A DNA stretch of 64,000 nucleotides from an uncultured Acetatifactor sp. (GTDB lineage Bacteria > Bacillota > Clostridia > Lachnospirales > Lachnospiraceae). This document shows positions 14,492-23,808 of this stretch, piece by piece. The position numbers and the translations under genes were made by a program. Within the stretch, counting starts at the first letter, position 1. The number at the start of each line of letters is the position of its first letter. The stretch lies in NCBI GenBank assembly GCA_934436245.1, contig CAKSAM010000011.1, positions 1-64,000 of the forward strand, in the 5' to 3' direction. The notes under the pieces are model-generated. The model made no database searches, was not told where the DNA came from, and was given only the letters and a program-made list of their open reading frames with translations.

Positions 14492-15202
14492 TTATTCACC
14501 CAAATATGCTTTCTTAATGGAATCATTATTCAGAAGGTCGCTTGCCTTGCCTTCCAGAACAATCTTACCAGTTTCCAGCACGTAAGCTCTGTCTGCGATG
14601 GACAATGCCTTCTTCGCATTCTGCTCTACCAGCAGAACCGTGGTACCGCTCTTACTTACTTCCTGGATAATATCAAAGATCTCATTTACAAAAATGGGGG
14701 ACAAGCCCATGGAAGGCTCATCCATCAGGATAATCTTCGGATGAGACATTAAGGCTCTGCCCATGGCTAACATCTGCTGTTCGCCACCACTTAAGGTACC
14801 TGCCATCTGGTTCTGACGTTCCTTTAAACGAGGGAAACGATCAAATACTGTCTCTAAGGTCTGAGCGATCTCTTCTTTATCTTTTCTGGTGTAAGCCCCC
14901 ATCATCAGATTCTGTAATACGGAAAGCTGTGCAAATACTCGTCTGCCCTCCGGTACATGTGCCATACCCATGGATACGATCTTATGTCCGGGAATCTTCA
15001 CCAGATCCTGTCCTTCAAAGGTAATGGTGCCTTCCTTCGGAGTCAGTAGTCCGGATACGGTGTGCAGGATCGTTGTCTTACCGGCGCCGTTGGCTCCGAT
15101 CAATGCAATGACCTCGCCCTCATCTACGTGGAAGGACACACCTTTTATGGCCTGTATCATGCCGTAATATACTTTTATATCATTTACTTCTAACATTGCC
15201 AT
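14492..15202 (-). CDS. livF: Branched-chain amino acid ABC transporter ATPase LivF
   Basis: One of two ATPases that power uptake of leucine, isoleucine and valine. It has 236 residues with Walker A GANGAGKT (about residues 37-44), the ABC signature LSGGEQQ and Walker B ILMDEP. The ATG 9 bases after GGAGG gives the start. It is the last gene of a five-gene set running livK-H-M-G-F on the minus strand, with a 13-base gap after livG. Confidence 0.95.
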   Translation of the reverse strand: MAMLEVNDIKVYYGMIQAIKGVSFHVDEGEVIALIGANGAGKTTILHTVSGLLTPKEGTITFEGQDLVKIPGHKIVSMGMAHVPEGRRVFAQLSVLQNLMMGAYTRKDKEEIAQTLETVFDRFPRLKERQNQMAGTLSGGEQQMLAMGRALMSHPKIILMDEPSMGLSPIFVNEIFDIIQEVSKSGTTVLLVEQNAKKALSIADRAYVLETGKIVLEGKASDLLNNDSIKKAYLGE

Positions 15203-15215
15203 AGCTGTTATCCTC

Positions 15216-15974
15216 CTATTCACCCAGATAAGCCTTGATGACTTCCGGATTGTTCAGCACGTCGCTGGTCTTGCCCTGACACAGGACACGGCCAAAATTC
15301 AGAACCGTTAATTCCTCACAGATTCCACCTACCAGCTTCATATCATGCTCAATCAGAAGGATCGTCATATCAAAATGCTCTCTGACAAAACGGATAGTAT
15401 CCATCAGCTCCAGTGTCTCGTTAGGGTTCATGCCCGCAGCAGGCTCGTCTAACAGAAGCAGCTTGGGTTTGGTTGCCAGTGCTCTGGCAATCTCCAGCTT
15501 TCTCTGCTTACCATAAGGAAGATTGTCAGCCAGTGTCTGCGCTTCCTCTGCCAGTCCGAACACTTTCAGAAGTTCCATGGCTTCTTCTGTCATCTGTTTT
15601 TCTACTTTATAATATTTCGGCAGACGTAAAATACCGGTCACAGTACTGTAACCCATATGATTATGCAGACCTACTTTTACGTTATCGATCACAGACAGAT
15701 CCTTGAACAGCCGGATATTCTGGAAAGTTCTTGCGATGCCGGCCTGATTGATTTCAATGGTCTTTTTGCCGGTGACATCGTTGCCATCCAGGGTAATAAT
15801 ACCCTCTGTGGGCTTATACACACCGGTCAGCAGGTTAAATACCGTAGTCTTACCGGCACCGTTGGGACCGATCAGTCCGTATAGAGCACCTTTTTCAATC
15901 TTAATATTAAAATCATCTACAGCGCGAAGTCCGCCAAAAGAAATGCCTAAATTTTTTGCCTCTAATAATGCCAT
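15216..15974 (-). CDS. livG: Branched-chain amino acid ABC transporter ATPase LivG
   Basis: The second ATPase of the Liv transporter, 252 residues. Walker A GPNGAGKT, a LivG-type signature (YGKQRKLEIARAL) instead of the canonical LSGGQ, and Walker B LLLLDEP with the AAGMNP segment typical of LivG. ATG follows GGAGG by 10 bases and lies 2 bases after the livM stop, indicating tight translational coupling. Confidence 0.95.
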   Translation of the reverse strand: MALLEAKNLGISFGGLRAVDDFNIKIEKGALYGLIGPNGAGKTTVFNLLTGVYKPTEGIITLDGNDVTGKKTIEINQAGIARTFQNIRLFKDLSVIDNVKVGLHNHMGYSTVTGILRLPKYYKVEKQMTEEAMELLKVFGLAEEAQTLADNLPYGKQRKLEIARALATKPKLLLLDEPAAGMNPNETLELMDTIRFVREHFDMTILLIEHDMKLVGGICEELTVLNFGRVLCQGKTSDVLNNPEVIKAYLGE

Positions 15975-15976
15975 GA

Positions 15977-17059
15977 TTATTCAGCCTCCTTTTTTACAGA
16001 CTTCTTGAATCTGGCTGCCACTTTTTCTCTCCACTCAATACATTTCGGAGCCCAGTTGAACAGCATCATTACGATCAGTACGATGGAATAGATCAGCATA
16101 CGGTAATCGTTCAGACCACGTAGCAGCTCCGGCAGCAGGGTCAGGATCACAGCCGCAATAATAGAACCACGGATGTTGCCGATACCACCCAGTACCACGA
16201 ATACCAGGATCATAATGGACATATTATATCCAAAGTTCTTGGGCAGTGCGGTCAGGGTAGACAGATTGTGTGCATACAGTACACCTGCCACGCCTGCCAG
16301 TGCTGCGGAGATGGAGAATGCCATCAGCTTATATTTGGTAATATGGATACCTACGGATTCCGCTGCAATGGTATTGTCACGGATAGCCATGATCGCACGG
16401 CCGTCTCTGGAATGGATCAGGTTCAATACAATGAACAATGTGATCAGTAACAATACGATACCGATCGTAAAGCTGGAATCATGTGGGGTTCCGGTAATGC
16501 CCTGTGCACCTTTGATAATAACATCTCCGTCCTCTGCCATATTCAGATCCATAGTATTGGTAAAGGAAATGTGGAAACCGTTCTCATCCCGGCCTACAAA
16601 CAGAATATTTACCAGATTCTTAATAATCTCGCCGAAAGCCAGAGTCACGATGGCCAGATAGTCACCTTTCAGACGAAGTACGGGAATGCCGATCAGCAGT
16701 CCGAAAATGCCGGCAAAAAAGGCACCGATCAAAATTGCAATGAAAAAGCGAAGTCCGGAAGGCATTCCACTATTCTCCATAACTTTGGAGAAAAATGCAC
16801 TGGTAAATGCACCGATACACATAAATCCGGCATGACCAAGGCTCAGTTCGCCCAGAATACCTACGGTCAGGTTCAGGGATACTGCAAGGATCGCATAAGT
16901 ACACAGAGGTACCAACAGTCCCTGGATCAGACTGCTCACACTTCCGGCAGATACCAGGATCTGCATGATCACATAAGCTGCGATTACCATGCCGTAAGTA
17001 ATAAGGTTATCCCGGAAGGTTTTATTCATTTTCTTATTCGAATTCGATAATTTCTTCAT
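15977..17059 (-). CDS. livM: Branched-chain amino acid permease LivM
   Basis: A 360-residue inner-membrane permease subunit. It has a basic N-terminus (KKLSNSNKKMNK), about ten hydrophobic segments and the conserved GDYLAIVTLAFGEI segment of BPD_transp_2 permeases. It pairs with LivH to form the channel and sits between livH and livG in the operon. Confidence 0.94.
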   Translation of the reverse strand: MKKLSNSNKKMNKTFRDNLITYGMVIAAYVIMQILVSAGSVSSLIQGLLVPLCTYAILAVSLNLTVGILGELSLGHAGFMCIGAFTSAFFSKVMENSGMPSGLRFFIAILIGAFFAGIFGLLIGIPVLRLKGDYLAIVTLAFGEIIKNLVNILFVGRDENGFHISFTNTMDLNMAEDGDVIIKGAQGITGTPHDSSFTIGIVLLLITLFIVLNLIHSRDGRAIMAIRDNTIAAESVGIHITKYKLMAFSISAALAGVAGVLYAHNLSTLTALPKNFGYNMSIMILVFVVLGGIGNIRGSIIAAVILTLLPELLRGLNDYRMLIYSIVLIVMMLFNWAPKCIEWREKVAARFKKSVKKEAE

Positions 17060-17080
17060 AATCTACACCTGCCTCTTCCC

Positions 17081-17965
17081 TTATACTTTTTCCTGAATAT
17101 TCTTGCCAAACAAACCGGCAGGTTTTACCAGGAGCACAACGATCAAAACTGCAAAAACAATTGCATCCGCCATCTGGGAAGAAATATAGGCTTTGCCGAA
17201 GATTTCAATAATACCGAGCAGAATACCGCCTACCAGTGCGCCGGGAACAGATCCGATACCGCCGAACACGGCAGCTACGAAAGCCTTGATACCGGGCATA
17301 GAACCGGTATAAGGTGTCAGGGAAGGATATGCGGAACATAACAGTACGCCTGCCACTGCAGCCAGTCCGGATCCGATGGCAAAGGTAAGTGCAATGGTTC
17401 CGTCCACATTGATACCCATCAGCTGCGCAGCCCCCTTATCCTCGGATACGGCTAACATTGCCTGACCGGCTTTCGTCTTGTTAATAAAAAACATCAGCCC
17501 CCCCATAATGACCAGACAGGTCACAATCGTCACGATGGTCTCTCCGGTGATATTGATCTGGCCGTCTGCCAGCTTTACAGCCGGAACAGATACTACAGAA
17601 GTAAATGCCTTGGCATTTGCCCCAAAGATCAAAAGTGCTACATTCTGCAGCAGATAGCTGACACCGATGGCGGTGATCAGAACTGCCAACGGAGAAGATG
17701 CCTTTCTGAGGGGCTTGTATGCCACCTTTTCAATAGCCATTCCCAACAGGGTACAGGCGATAACAGCTGCAAGGACACCAATTACGGGAGAAAGTCCCAT
17801 GGTACTGCACATTGTATATGTAATAAATGCACCGACCATAATGACATCACCATGTGCGAAATTCAGCATCTTGGCAATACCGTATACCATGGTATAACCT
17901 AATGCGATCAACGCATAGACACTTCCCAGGCTGATACCGTTGATCAGATAACCGATAAAACTCAT
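17081..17965 (-). CDS. livH: Branched-chain amino acid permease LivH
   Basis: A 294-residue permease with about eight hydrophobic helices; GSVYALIALGYTMVYG at the N-terminus and NFAHGDVIMVGAF are LivH hallmarks. The ATG 8 bases after GGAGG was taken; an in-frame upstream ATG would put five extra residues across the ribosome binding site. A hairpin separates it from livK, which may raise livK mRNA over the permease genes. Confidence 0.94.
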   Translation of the reverse strand: MSFIGYLINGISLGSVYALIALGYTMVYGIAKMLNFAHGDVIMVGAFITYTMCSTMGLSPVIGVLAAVIACTLLGMAIEKVAYKPLRKASSPLAVLITAIGVSYLLQNVALLIFGANAKAFTSVVSVPAVKLADGQINITGETIVTIVTCLVIMGGLMFFINKTKAGQAMLAVSEDKGAAQLMGINVDGTIALTFAIGSGLAAVAGVLLCSAYPSLTPYTGSMPGIKAFVAAVFGGIGSVPGALVGGILLGIIEIFGKAYISSQMADAIVFAVLIVVLLVKPAGLFGKNIQEKV

Positions 17966-18079
17966 GTGAACTACCTCCATTCATGCGATTGCACAAATCT
18001 TCCATAAATAATCTTCTGTTTTCTAATAAAACAAATTCAAAAATAAGTATAACAGAACAACACATTAATAGCAACTGTT

Positions 18080-18121
18080 CTGTCGAAAAGGAAAGAGGGC
18101 TACCCTGCGGTAACCCTCTTT
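18080..18121 (-). terminator. Intercistronic hairpin between livK and livH
   Basis: AAAGAGGG-c-TACC pairs with GGTA-a-CCCTCTTT (18092-18121), followed on the minus strand by CCTTTTC. Probably a partial terminator or mRNA-stabilising hairpin giving more LivK than permease. Confidence 0.6.
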
Positions 18122-18140
18122 GGAAACTTTCTTCAGCAAA

Positions 18141-19358
18141 TTACATAGCCTTGTAAGCACCATTCTCGATCACAACAGCCTTAGGAGCCTTGTTAGCCTC
18201 ACCGTCTGCAGTCCAGGTCATGCCGTTACCGGTCAGACCATCTACAGTGATCTCTGTCATGGCAGCCTTCATACCGTCACAAATATCAGAAACACTCATA
18301 TCAGGTGTTACACCGCTCTTCTCGATTGCAGCCTTGATTACATAAATTGCATCATAGCTGTCTGCTGCGAACTGATTAGGAGTCTCACCGTATTTTTCCT
18401 TGTACTTGGATACGAAGGACTTGGTCAGATCATCCGTTGCATCAGCAGCGAAAGGAGTTAACAGCATAACGCCCTCGGTCAGAGATACATCGAAGTTATC
18501 TACACCACCAAGGATACCGTCCATACCGTCACAGGAGAACCACTTGGGAGCATATCCCATTGCTGCAGCCTGGGTCAGAATAAGTGCGGATTCCTGATAA
18601 TAAATAGGAAGGAATACCATATCAGCACCGGCATCTTTTGCCTTCTGTAACTGAACAGAAAAATCAGTCTTGTTATCAGCAGTAAATGCCTCAGCAGCTA
18701 CTACTTCAAACGGCTGGTTCTCAGCTTCTTTGGCAAATTTCTCATAAATACCGGAAGAATATACATCGGAACTGTCATAGATGACTGCTACCTTCTCAGC
18801 CAGACCGTTCTCACCAATGTACTGTGCAGATGCAAGACCCTGGTTAGGATCGGAGAAGCATACACGGAAGTTGTTGTCATACTGAACACACTCTACAGCA
18901 GATCCGGAAGGAGTGATCTGGAACATATTGTCTTCTTTTGTCTTATCTGTAACTGCAATACACGCACCACTGGTAGTAGAGCCATCAATGATCTGTGCAC
19001 CCCAGTCCTTTAATGCATTGTAAGCATTTACGGATTTCTCGGCATCTGCCTCATCATCCTGGAACTTGAATTCTACCTGATAACCGTTGATACCACCTGC
19101 TGCATTGATCTCTTCTACTGCGATCTCTGCACCGTGCTGTACAGCCAATCCGTAAACTGCTGCGCCGCCGGTGGTGGGTCCGATACCTCCGATCTTAAAT
19201 ACACTGCCTGCAGCTGCGCCATTATCACCAGCTGCGCTCTCAGTTGCAGCATTGGTACCTGTTGCAGCAGAACCGTTGTCTGTATTGCCACAGCCAGCCA
19301 TGGACATTACCATAGCAGATGCTACGGCAACACTTAAAAACTTGTTAAATTTCTTCAT
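18141..19358 (-). CDS. livK: Branched-chain amino acid-binding lipoprotein LivK
   Basis: The extracellular solute-binding subunit, 405 residues. An N-terminal lipoprotein signal (MKKFNKFLSVAVASAMVMS, then MAGC with Cys23) is followed by a low-complexity Ala/Gly/Thr linker and a periplasmic-binding-protein fold of type I (Peripla_BP_6). The segment KIGGIGPTTGGAAVYG starts the domain. Strong AGGAGG lies 8 bases before the ATG. It leads the operon from a good sigma-A promoter. Confidence 0.95.
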   Translation of the reverse strand: MKKFNKFLSVAVASAMVMSMAGCGNTDNGSAATGTNAATESAAGDNGAAAGSVFKIGGIGPTTGGAAVYGLAVQHGAEIAVEEINAAGGINGYQVEFKFQDDEADAEKSVNAYNALKDWGAQIIDGSTTSGACIAVTDKTKEDNMFQITPSGSAVECVQYDNNFRVCFSDPNQGLASAQYIGENGLAEKVAVIYDSSDVYSSGIYEKFAKEAENQPFEVVAAEAFTADNKTDFSVQLQKAKDAGADMVFLPIYYQESALILTQAAAMGYAPKWFSCDGMDGILGGVDNFDVSLTEGVMLLTPFAADATDDLTKSFVSKYKEKYGETPNQFAADSYDAIYVIKAAIEKSGVTPDMSVSDICDGMKAAMTEITVDGLTGNGMTWTADGEANKAPKAVVIENGAYKAM

Positions 19359-19377
19359 AATATCTTCCTCCTTTTTA

Positions 19378-19404
19378 ACAATGTATACAAATATACAATG
19401 TATA
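19378..19404. promoter_or_regulatory. Duplicated ACAATGTATA in the livK leader
   Basis: Two ACAATGTATA copies (19378-19387, 19395-19404), 17 bp apart and downstream of the livK start point. They could be an operator; no regulator is identified. Confidence 0.35.
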
Positions 19405-19418
19405 ATTGTTATTTTTGT

Positions 19419-19447
19419 ATATTACACGCTTCATTTTCGTTTGTCAA
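19419..19447 (-). promoter_or_regulatory. liv operon promoter
   Basis: Minus-strand TTGACA (19442-19447) and TAATAT (19419-19424), 17 bases apart. Confidence 0.75.
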
Positions 19448-19640
19448 TGGCTTTTATTTTCCTCTTTGGCATTTCACTATGTTAAAATAGATCAAGTTGT
19501 AATTTTTTTTATTAAAAAAGGTTTATTTTTCAAACCCAGGGAAATACTATCTTTGAAACTATTATTAATAGAAACTTCAAAAAAATGTCTGTAAAGAATT
19601 TGCTTCTGCAAATTCCATACAGACAGGATAAGGAGATTTT

Positions 19641-19850
19641 ATGGGGAATAAATATTTGGATGGAACCGCTCTCACCATAGCTATCATCGGTGCTGTCAAC
19701 TGGGGACTGATCGGGCTTTTCCGTTTTGATCTTGTGGCATTTCTGTTCGGCGATATGTCCTGGCTTTCCAGAATTGTATATGTGTTGGTAGGGATCTGCG
19801 GCCTCTATCTGATCAGTTTCTTTCTCCATCTTGGAGACGATCAGACTTAA
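19641..19850 (+). CDS. DUF378 small membrane protein
   Basis: A 69-residue protein with two transmembrane helices. GAVNWGLIGLFRFDLV and SRIVYVLVGICGLY are the DUF378/YuzA pattern. Function is unknown. ATG follows AAGGAG by 7 bases. Its stop overlaps the stop of the convergent rsfS gene by 4 bases, so no terminator fits between them. Confidence 0.88.
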   Translation: MGNKYLDGTALTIAIIGAVNWGLIGLFRFDLVAFLFGDMSWLSRIVYVLVGICGLYLISFFLHLGDDQT

Positions 19851-20200
19851 AGTTCTTCTGTGGGAATCTGTACACCATCTCTCCAGATGCGTTCCAGATC
19901 ATAAAGGAGACGGTTTTCCTTGTCAAAGACATGTACGATCAAATCACCGAAATCGAGCAGTACCCAGTTAGCTGTTTCATATCCTTCGGTCTGTCTGGCA
20001 GGAAAACCGGCTCTTCCCAGCTTCTCTTCCACATTGTCACACAGCGCCTGAATCTGACTGGAATTATTACCGCCGGCAATAATAAAATAATCTGCAATTA
20101 CAGATATTTTACTGATGTCTATCACTTTAATATCTTCTGCTTTTTTATCATCTAATGCTTCCACGGCAAGCTTTGCCATTTTTCTGGATTCTTCACTCAT
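19847..20200 (-). CDS. rsfS: Ribosomal silencing factor RsfS
   Basis: Binds uL14 on the large subunit and blocks subunit joining under nutrient limitation. It has 117 residues. The DUF143 core is visible as IADYFIIAGGNNSSQIQAL and WVLLDFGDLIVHVFD. The start follows GGAG by 10 bases. It is the end of the ribosome-assembly/NAD group yhbY-nadD-yqeK-rsfS, with yqeK 8 bases upstream. Confidence 0.95.
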   Translation of the reverse strand: MSEESRKMAKLAVEALDDKKAEDIKVIDISKISVIADYFIIAGGNNSSQIQALCDNVEEKLGRAGFPARQTEGYETANWVLLDFGDLIVHVFDKENRLLYDLERIWRDGVQIPTEEL

Positions 20201-20207
20201 AGAAATA

Positions 20208-20792
20208 TTACTCCTTGCTCTTTTTATTTTCATTATAATATTGATAGGTCTCTTCTGTCATGGGATCCATCTCCCCGTCCCCGGATTTCAGATAATCCAG
20301 AGTGTCAGCAAGAATCTTCTTCACTGCCTCATCCAGGTCAATAAAAGCCATCTGGCGGATCATCTTAAGATTCGGAGCCTGCTTTCTGCCGGGTTCGATA
20401 TAATCCGCTGTAAAAATGATCTTTTCCAGAAGTGTCATCCCCGGATGTCCTGTCGTGTGATATAAAATAGCACTCAGGATCTCAGGATCCTTGATCTTGT
20501 ATTCCTTTTCCGCCAGATAACTTCCTACCTTGGCATGTAAAAGATAGGGATTGCGCCGTTCCACCTCCGTCACCGGAATACCATGCTTCTCGCAGGCTGA
20601 CAATAATTTCTCATCTGCCATGCATTTGGCACAATCGTGAAGCAGTCCGGCCACCTGTGCCCGTTCCACATCCTCGCCGTAGCGCATGGCCAGTGATGCC
20701 GCAGTATATTCTACCCCCTGCGTATGAACGAAGCGTTTTTGATCCTGTACTTTTTCCATTTCTCTGGTCAGTTTCCTCAAAGTATCACTCAT
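20208..20792 (-). CDS. yqeK: YqeK HD-domain diadenosine tetraphosphatase
   Basis: A 194-residue HD-superfamily hydrolase. YqeK proteins cleave Ap4A symmetrically to ADP. LLHDCAK gives the HD pair and YHTTGHPGM and DYIEPGR are family motifs. The ATG at 20792 overlaps the nadD stop (ATGAGTGA), implying coupled translation. A longer start inside nadD is possible but less likely. Confidence 0.92.
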   Translation of the reverse strand: MSDTLRKLTREMEKVQDQKRFVHTQGVEYTAASLAMRYGEDVERAQVAGLLHDCAKCMADEKLLSACEKHGIPVTEVERRNPYLLHAKVGSYLAEKEYKIKDPEILSAILYHTTGHPGMTLLEKIIFTADYIEPGRKQAPNLKMIRQMAFIDLDEAVKKILADTLDYLKSGDGEMDPMTEETYQYYNENKKSKE

Positions 20793-21399
20793 CCTGATAA
20801 AGCCCCTTTTCATCCATATATTCTCTCACCGCTTCCGGTACAAGATAACGTACTGAGAGGCCATTACGTCTTCTCTCACGAATTTCAGAAGAGGAAATCT
20901 CGATACACCGGAAGGGAAGAAGCTGAATCTGCGCTTCAAAGCATTCTTCCAGTTCCGCTTTTTTGCTTTGCATACCGCCCATATCCGCTTCCCCACGCAC
21001 TGCCGCCAGAATCCCACATGCAGCAAACAGGCGGTCCACACACTTCCAATATTCCATTGTGTACAGACAATCCGCTCCACAGATAAAGAAGAACCGATTC
21101 TCCGGATATTCCTTCTTCAGCTGTTCCATAGTCTCATAGCTGTAAGAATTTCCAGAACGCCTGATCTCTATATCCAGGCAGCGGAATCTGGTATTATCTG
21201 CAATAGCCAGACATACCATCCGGTATCTATCCTCTGCCGACAGGATAGTAATGCCTTCTTTACTTTTCAGATAAGAACACCCTGTGGGAACCATCCATAT
21301 TTCATCCAGTCCTGCTGTCTCCAATGCATGCTCTGCAAGTAACAGGTGTCCTGTATGAATTGGATTAAAAGTTCCTCCCATAATACCTATTCTGCTCAT
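20785..21399 (-). CDS. nadD: Nicotinate-nucleotide adenylyltransferase
   Basis: Converts nicotinate mononucleotide and ATP to deamido-NAD in NAD synthesis. It has 204 residues. GGTFNPIHTGHL carries the nucleotidyltransferase HxGH-type motif near the N-terminus, and SSSEIRERR near residue 170 corresponds to the ISSTxIR motif. It is coupled by overlap to yqeK and follows yhbY. Confidence 0.95.
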   Translation of the reverse strand: MSRIGIMGGTFNPIHTGHLLLAEHALETAGLDEIWMVPTGCSYLKSKEGITILSAEDRYRMVCLAIADNTRFRCLDIEIRRSGNSYSYETMEQLKKEYPENRFFFICGADCLYTMEYWKCVDRLFAACGILAAVRGEADMGGMQSKKAELEECFEAQIQLLPFRCIEISSSEIRERRRNGLSVRYLVPEAVREYMDEKGLYQDE

Positions 21400-21446
21400 G
21401 GTTTTTATCCCCCTGCATGCAGTGAACGGTGAACAGCTGTTACGAA

Positions 21447-21737
21447 TTATCTGGGCAGTTCAATCTTTGGCTTGTCCTTATCGGGTTTGTATAATACGAT
21501 CTTTTTACCGATCACCTGTACCACCTGGGAATGGGTACGCTCTGCCACCATTTCGGCGATTGCTCTGGGATCGTCAAAGCAGTTCTTCAGCACGCCGATC
21601 TTGATCAGTTCATTATTGTTGAAAGACTCACCGATGGCTGCGGTAAGTTCCGGAGTCAGGCTGGATTTTCCCACCTGAAAAATAGGATTCAGATTACTTG
21701 CCAGACTCATTAAATAGGCTCTCTGTTTGCTTGTCAT
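21447..21737 (-). CDS. yhbY: YhbY-type RNA-binding (CRM) protein
   Basis: A 96-residue CRM-domain protein that associates with pre-50S ribosomes. LNPIFQVGKSSLTPEL and the VQVIGKKIVLYK strand near the C-terminus fit the family. The start was placed 6 bases after AAAGGA. It lies between obgE and nadD, both also assembly or metabolic genes of this conserved block. Confidence 0.92.
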   Translation of the reverse strand: MTSKQRAYLMSLASNLNPIFQVGKSSLTPELTAAIGESFNNNELIKIGVLKNCFDDPRAIAEMVAERTHSQVVQVIGKKIVLYKPDKDKPKIELPR

Positions 21738-21794
21738 AATTTTTCCTTTCACAGACATCCACTTACTTATGGTAATCTCTGTTTGTCACAGAAT

Positions 21795-23087
21795 TTATTT
21801 ATAGTAATCAAAGGACAGACCATACATACGGACTGTATCACCCTCCTGGATACCCAGTGCTTCCAGTTCCTCCAAAATGCCGGTATCTTTCAGGAAATTC
21901 TGGAAGAAGGTAAATCCCTTCTCGCTGTCCAGATTCGTATAACCTAACATCTTCTCGATCTTAGGTCCTTCTACTACATACTCGTCCTCTTCCTCATCAT
22001 AGGTTACGGTATAGGCATCGTCCACAGATCCCGTCATGCTATCCGGGAAGTACTCCTGTGCGAAGACCGTAGTCTCTTCTCCAATCCCCTGAAGCATTTC
22101 ATTTACTTCATATAAAAGTTCCTTTACCCCCTGACCGGTTACTGCAGACATGGGGAATACCTTAATCCCCTTCGGCTCGAACTCTGCACGGATCGCCTCC
22201 ACGGGATCAGACCCATCCTCGGTGTAAATGGCATCGATCTTGTTTGCCGCAATGACCTGGGGACGTGCAGCAATTTCCGGATTATAAGCTTCCAGTTCCT
22301 TATTGATAGCATAGATATCCTGAATGGGATCTCTGCCTTCTGTACCTGCTGCATCCACAATATGGATGATTACCTTGGTACGCTCGATATGGCGCAGGAA
22401 CTCGTGTCCCAGTCCCACGCCTTCAGAAGCACCTTCGATCAGTCCGGGGATATCCGCAATAACGAAACCACCGGTTCCTTCCAGATCCACAACACCAAGA
22501 TTCGGATTCAAAGTGGTGAAATGATAGTTGGCAATCTTCGGTCTAGCATTGGTCACTCTGGACAGAAAAGTGGACTTACCCACATTGGGGAATCCTACCA
22601 GTCCTACATCGGCAATGACCTTCAGTTCCAGCAAAAGTTCCAGTTCCTGTGCTGCCTGTCCCGGCTGCGCATACTTGGGAGCCTGCATGGTACTGGTGGC
22701 ATAATGCTGATTACCATTACCGCCCTTGCCACCTTTTAGAAGAACAACACGTTTGTTGTCTCCCGACATATCCGTAATTACCTGCCCACTCTGTGCTTCT
22801 TTGATTACGGTTCCGGCCGGGACTTTGATAATAATATCTTCTCCGTCCTTACCACGGCAGTTCTTTTTGCCGCCTTCTTCCCCGTCTCCGGCCTTGTACT
22901 TACGGATGTGCCGGAAATCGATCAGGGTATTCAGCCCCTCATCCACAACAAAGATCACGTCTCCGCCGTGACCACCGTCTCCACCGTCAGGGCCGCCACT
23001 GGGAACATATTTTTCGCGGCGAAAGGACACATGACCATCTCCGCCTTTACCGCTTCTTACGTAAATTTTAGCTCTGTCAGCAAACAT
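21795..23087 (-). CDS. obgE: GTPase ObgE
   Basis: An essential ribosome-assembly and stress GTPase, 430 residues. The glycine-rich Obg fold (about residues 1-157) is followed by the G domain with GFPNVGKS and NKID, and a C-terminal OCT domain (about residues 350-428), which not all Obg proteins have. Gene order rplU-prp-rpmA-obgE is typical of Firmicutes. Confidence 0.97.
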   Translation of the reverse strand: MFADRAKIYVRSGKGGDGHVSFRREKYVPSGGPDGGDGGHGGDVIFVVDEGLNTLIDFRHIRKYKAGDGEEGGKKNCRGKDGEDIIIKVPAGTVIKEAQSGQVITDMSGDNKRVVLLKGGKGGNGNQHYATSTMQAPKYAQPGQAAQELELLLELKVIADVGLVGFPNVGKSTFLSRVTNARPKIANYHFTTLNPNLGVVDLEGTGGFVIADIPGLIEGASEGVGLGHEFLRHIERTKVIIHIVDAAGTEGRDPIQDIYAINKELEAYNPEIAARPQVIAANKIDAIYTEDGSDPVEAIRAEFEPKGIKVFPMSAVTGQGVKELLYEVNEMLQGIGEETTVFAQEYFPDSMTGSVDDAYTVTYDEEEDEYVVEGPKIEKMLGYTNLDSEKGFTFFQNFLKDTGILEELEALGIQEGDTVRMYGLSFDYYK

Positions 23088-23170
23088 TTTGTTCTCCTTT
23101 CCGACAAAATCCTTTACGGACTAAAAGGGCTTCAAACAATCAGTATGTTTGAAGCCCTGGTTAAATCAAC

Positions 23171-23455
23171 TTATTTCTCTACAGGATATACAGAAGCCTG
23201 CTTCTTGTCTCTGCCCTTTCTCTCGAAACGGAGAACGCCGTCAACTAAAGCAAACAGAGTATCATCTCCACCGATACCAACATTGACACCGGGATGAATC
23301 TTTGTACCGCGCTGTCTGTAAAGAATATTTCCAGCTTTTACAAACTGGCCATCAGCTCTCTTCGCACCTAATCTCTTGGATTCGGAGTCTCTACCGTTCT
23401 TGGTAGAACCTACTCCCTTTTTATGTGCAAAAAATTGAAGGTTAAAGTTAAACAT
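23171..23455 (-). CDS. rpmA: Ribosomal protein bL27, with cleaved N-terminal extension
   Basis: A 94-residue protein. The N-terminus MFNFNLQFF precedes AHKKGVGST, the form whose extension must be removed between Phe9 and Ala10 by Prp for ribosome function, as shown for staphylococci. The prp gene is immediately upstream, separated by 3 bases. A small gap separates rpmA from obgE. Confidence 0.97.
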   Translation of the reverse strand: MFNFNLQFFAHKKGVGSTKNGRDSESKRLGAKRADGQFVKAGNILYRQRGTKIHPGVNVGIGGDDTLFALVDGVLRFERKGRDKKQASVYPVEK

Positions 23456-23458
23456 GGT

Positions 23459-23803
23459 CTACACCTCCTCGATTTTTACTTGCAAATACTGTTCCCCATA
23501 CTGTCTGCTGAGATTCTGTAGTGAGAACACCATGGAATCCATCAGAAATACGGATTTGTCCTGCAGAATATTCTGAAAATCACATTTGATAAAGCCCGTC
23601 TCCTCATTCTGGGTCAGTTTGAGTTCTTCACCTGCCAGTTCCGAAAGCGATCCGATGGTACTTTGCACCAGTACAGAAATCGCTGCACAGAGGATATCCG
23701 GTTCCGTACCGAATAATCTTTTCTTGGCATATCCTGCATGTCCCATGCAGTAGAATCCACGATAGATTCCCTCATGGTCCTTACGAATGATAATAGTTGT
23801 CAT
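23459..23803 (-). CDS. prp: Ribosomal-processing cysteine protease Prp
   Basis: Cleaves the N-terminal extension of bL27. It has 114 residues with catalytic His22 in CMGHAGYA and Cys39 in DILCAAIS. It sits between rplU and rpmA, 5 bases after the former and 3 before the latter, an invariant context for this family. Confidence 0.95.
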   Translation of the reverse strand: MTTIIIRKDHEGIYRGFYCMGHAGYAKKRLFGTEPDILCAAISVLVQSTIGSLSELAGEELKLTQNEETGFIKCDFQNILQDKSVFLMDSMVFSLQNLSRQYGEQYLQVKIEEV

Positions 23804-23808
23804 AACGA

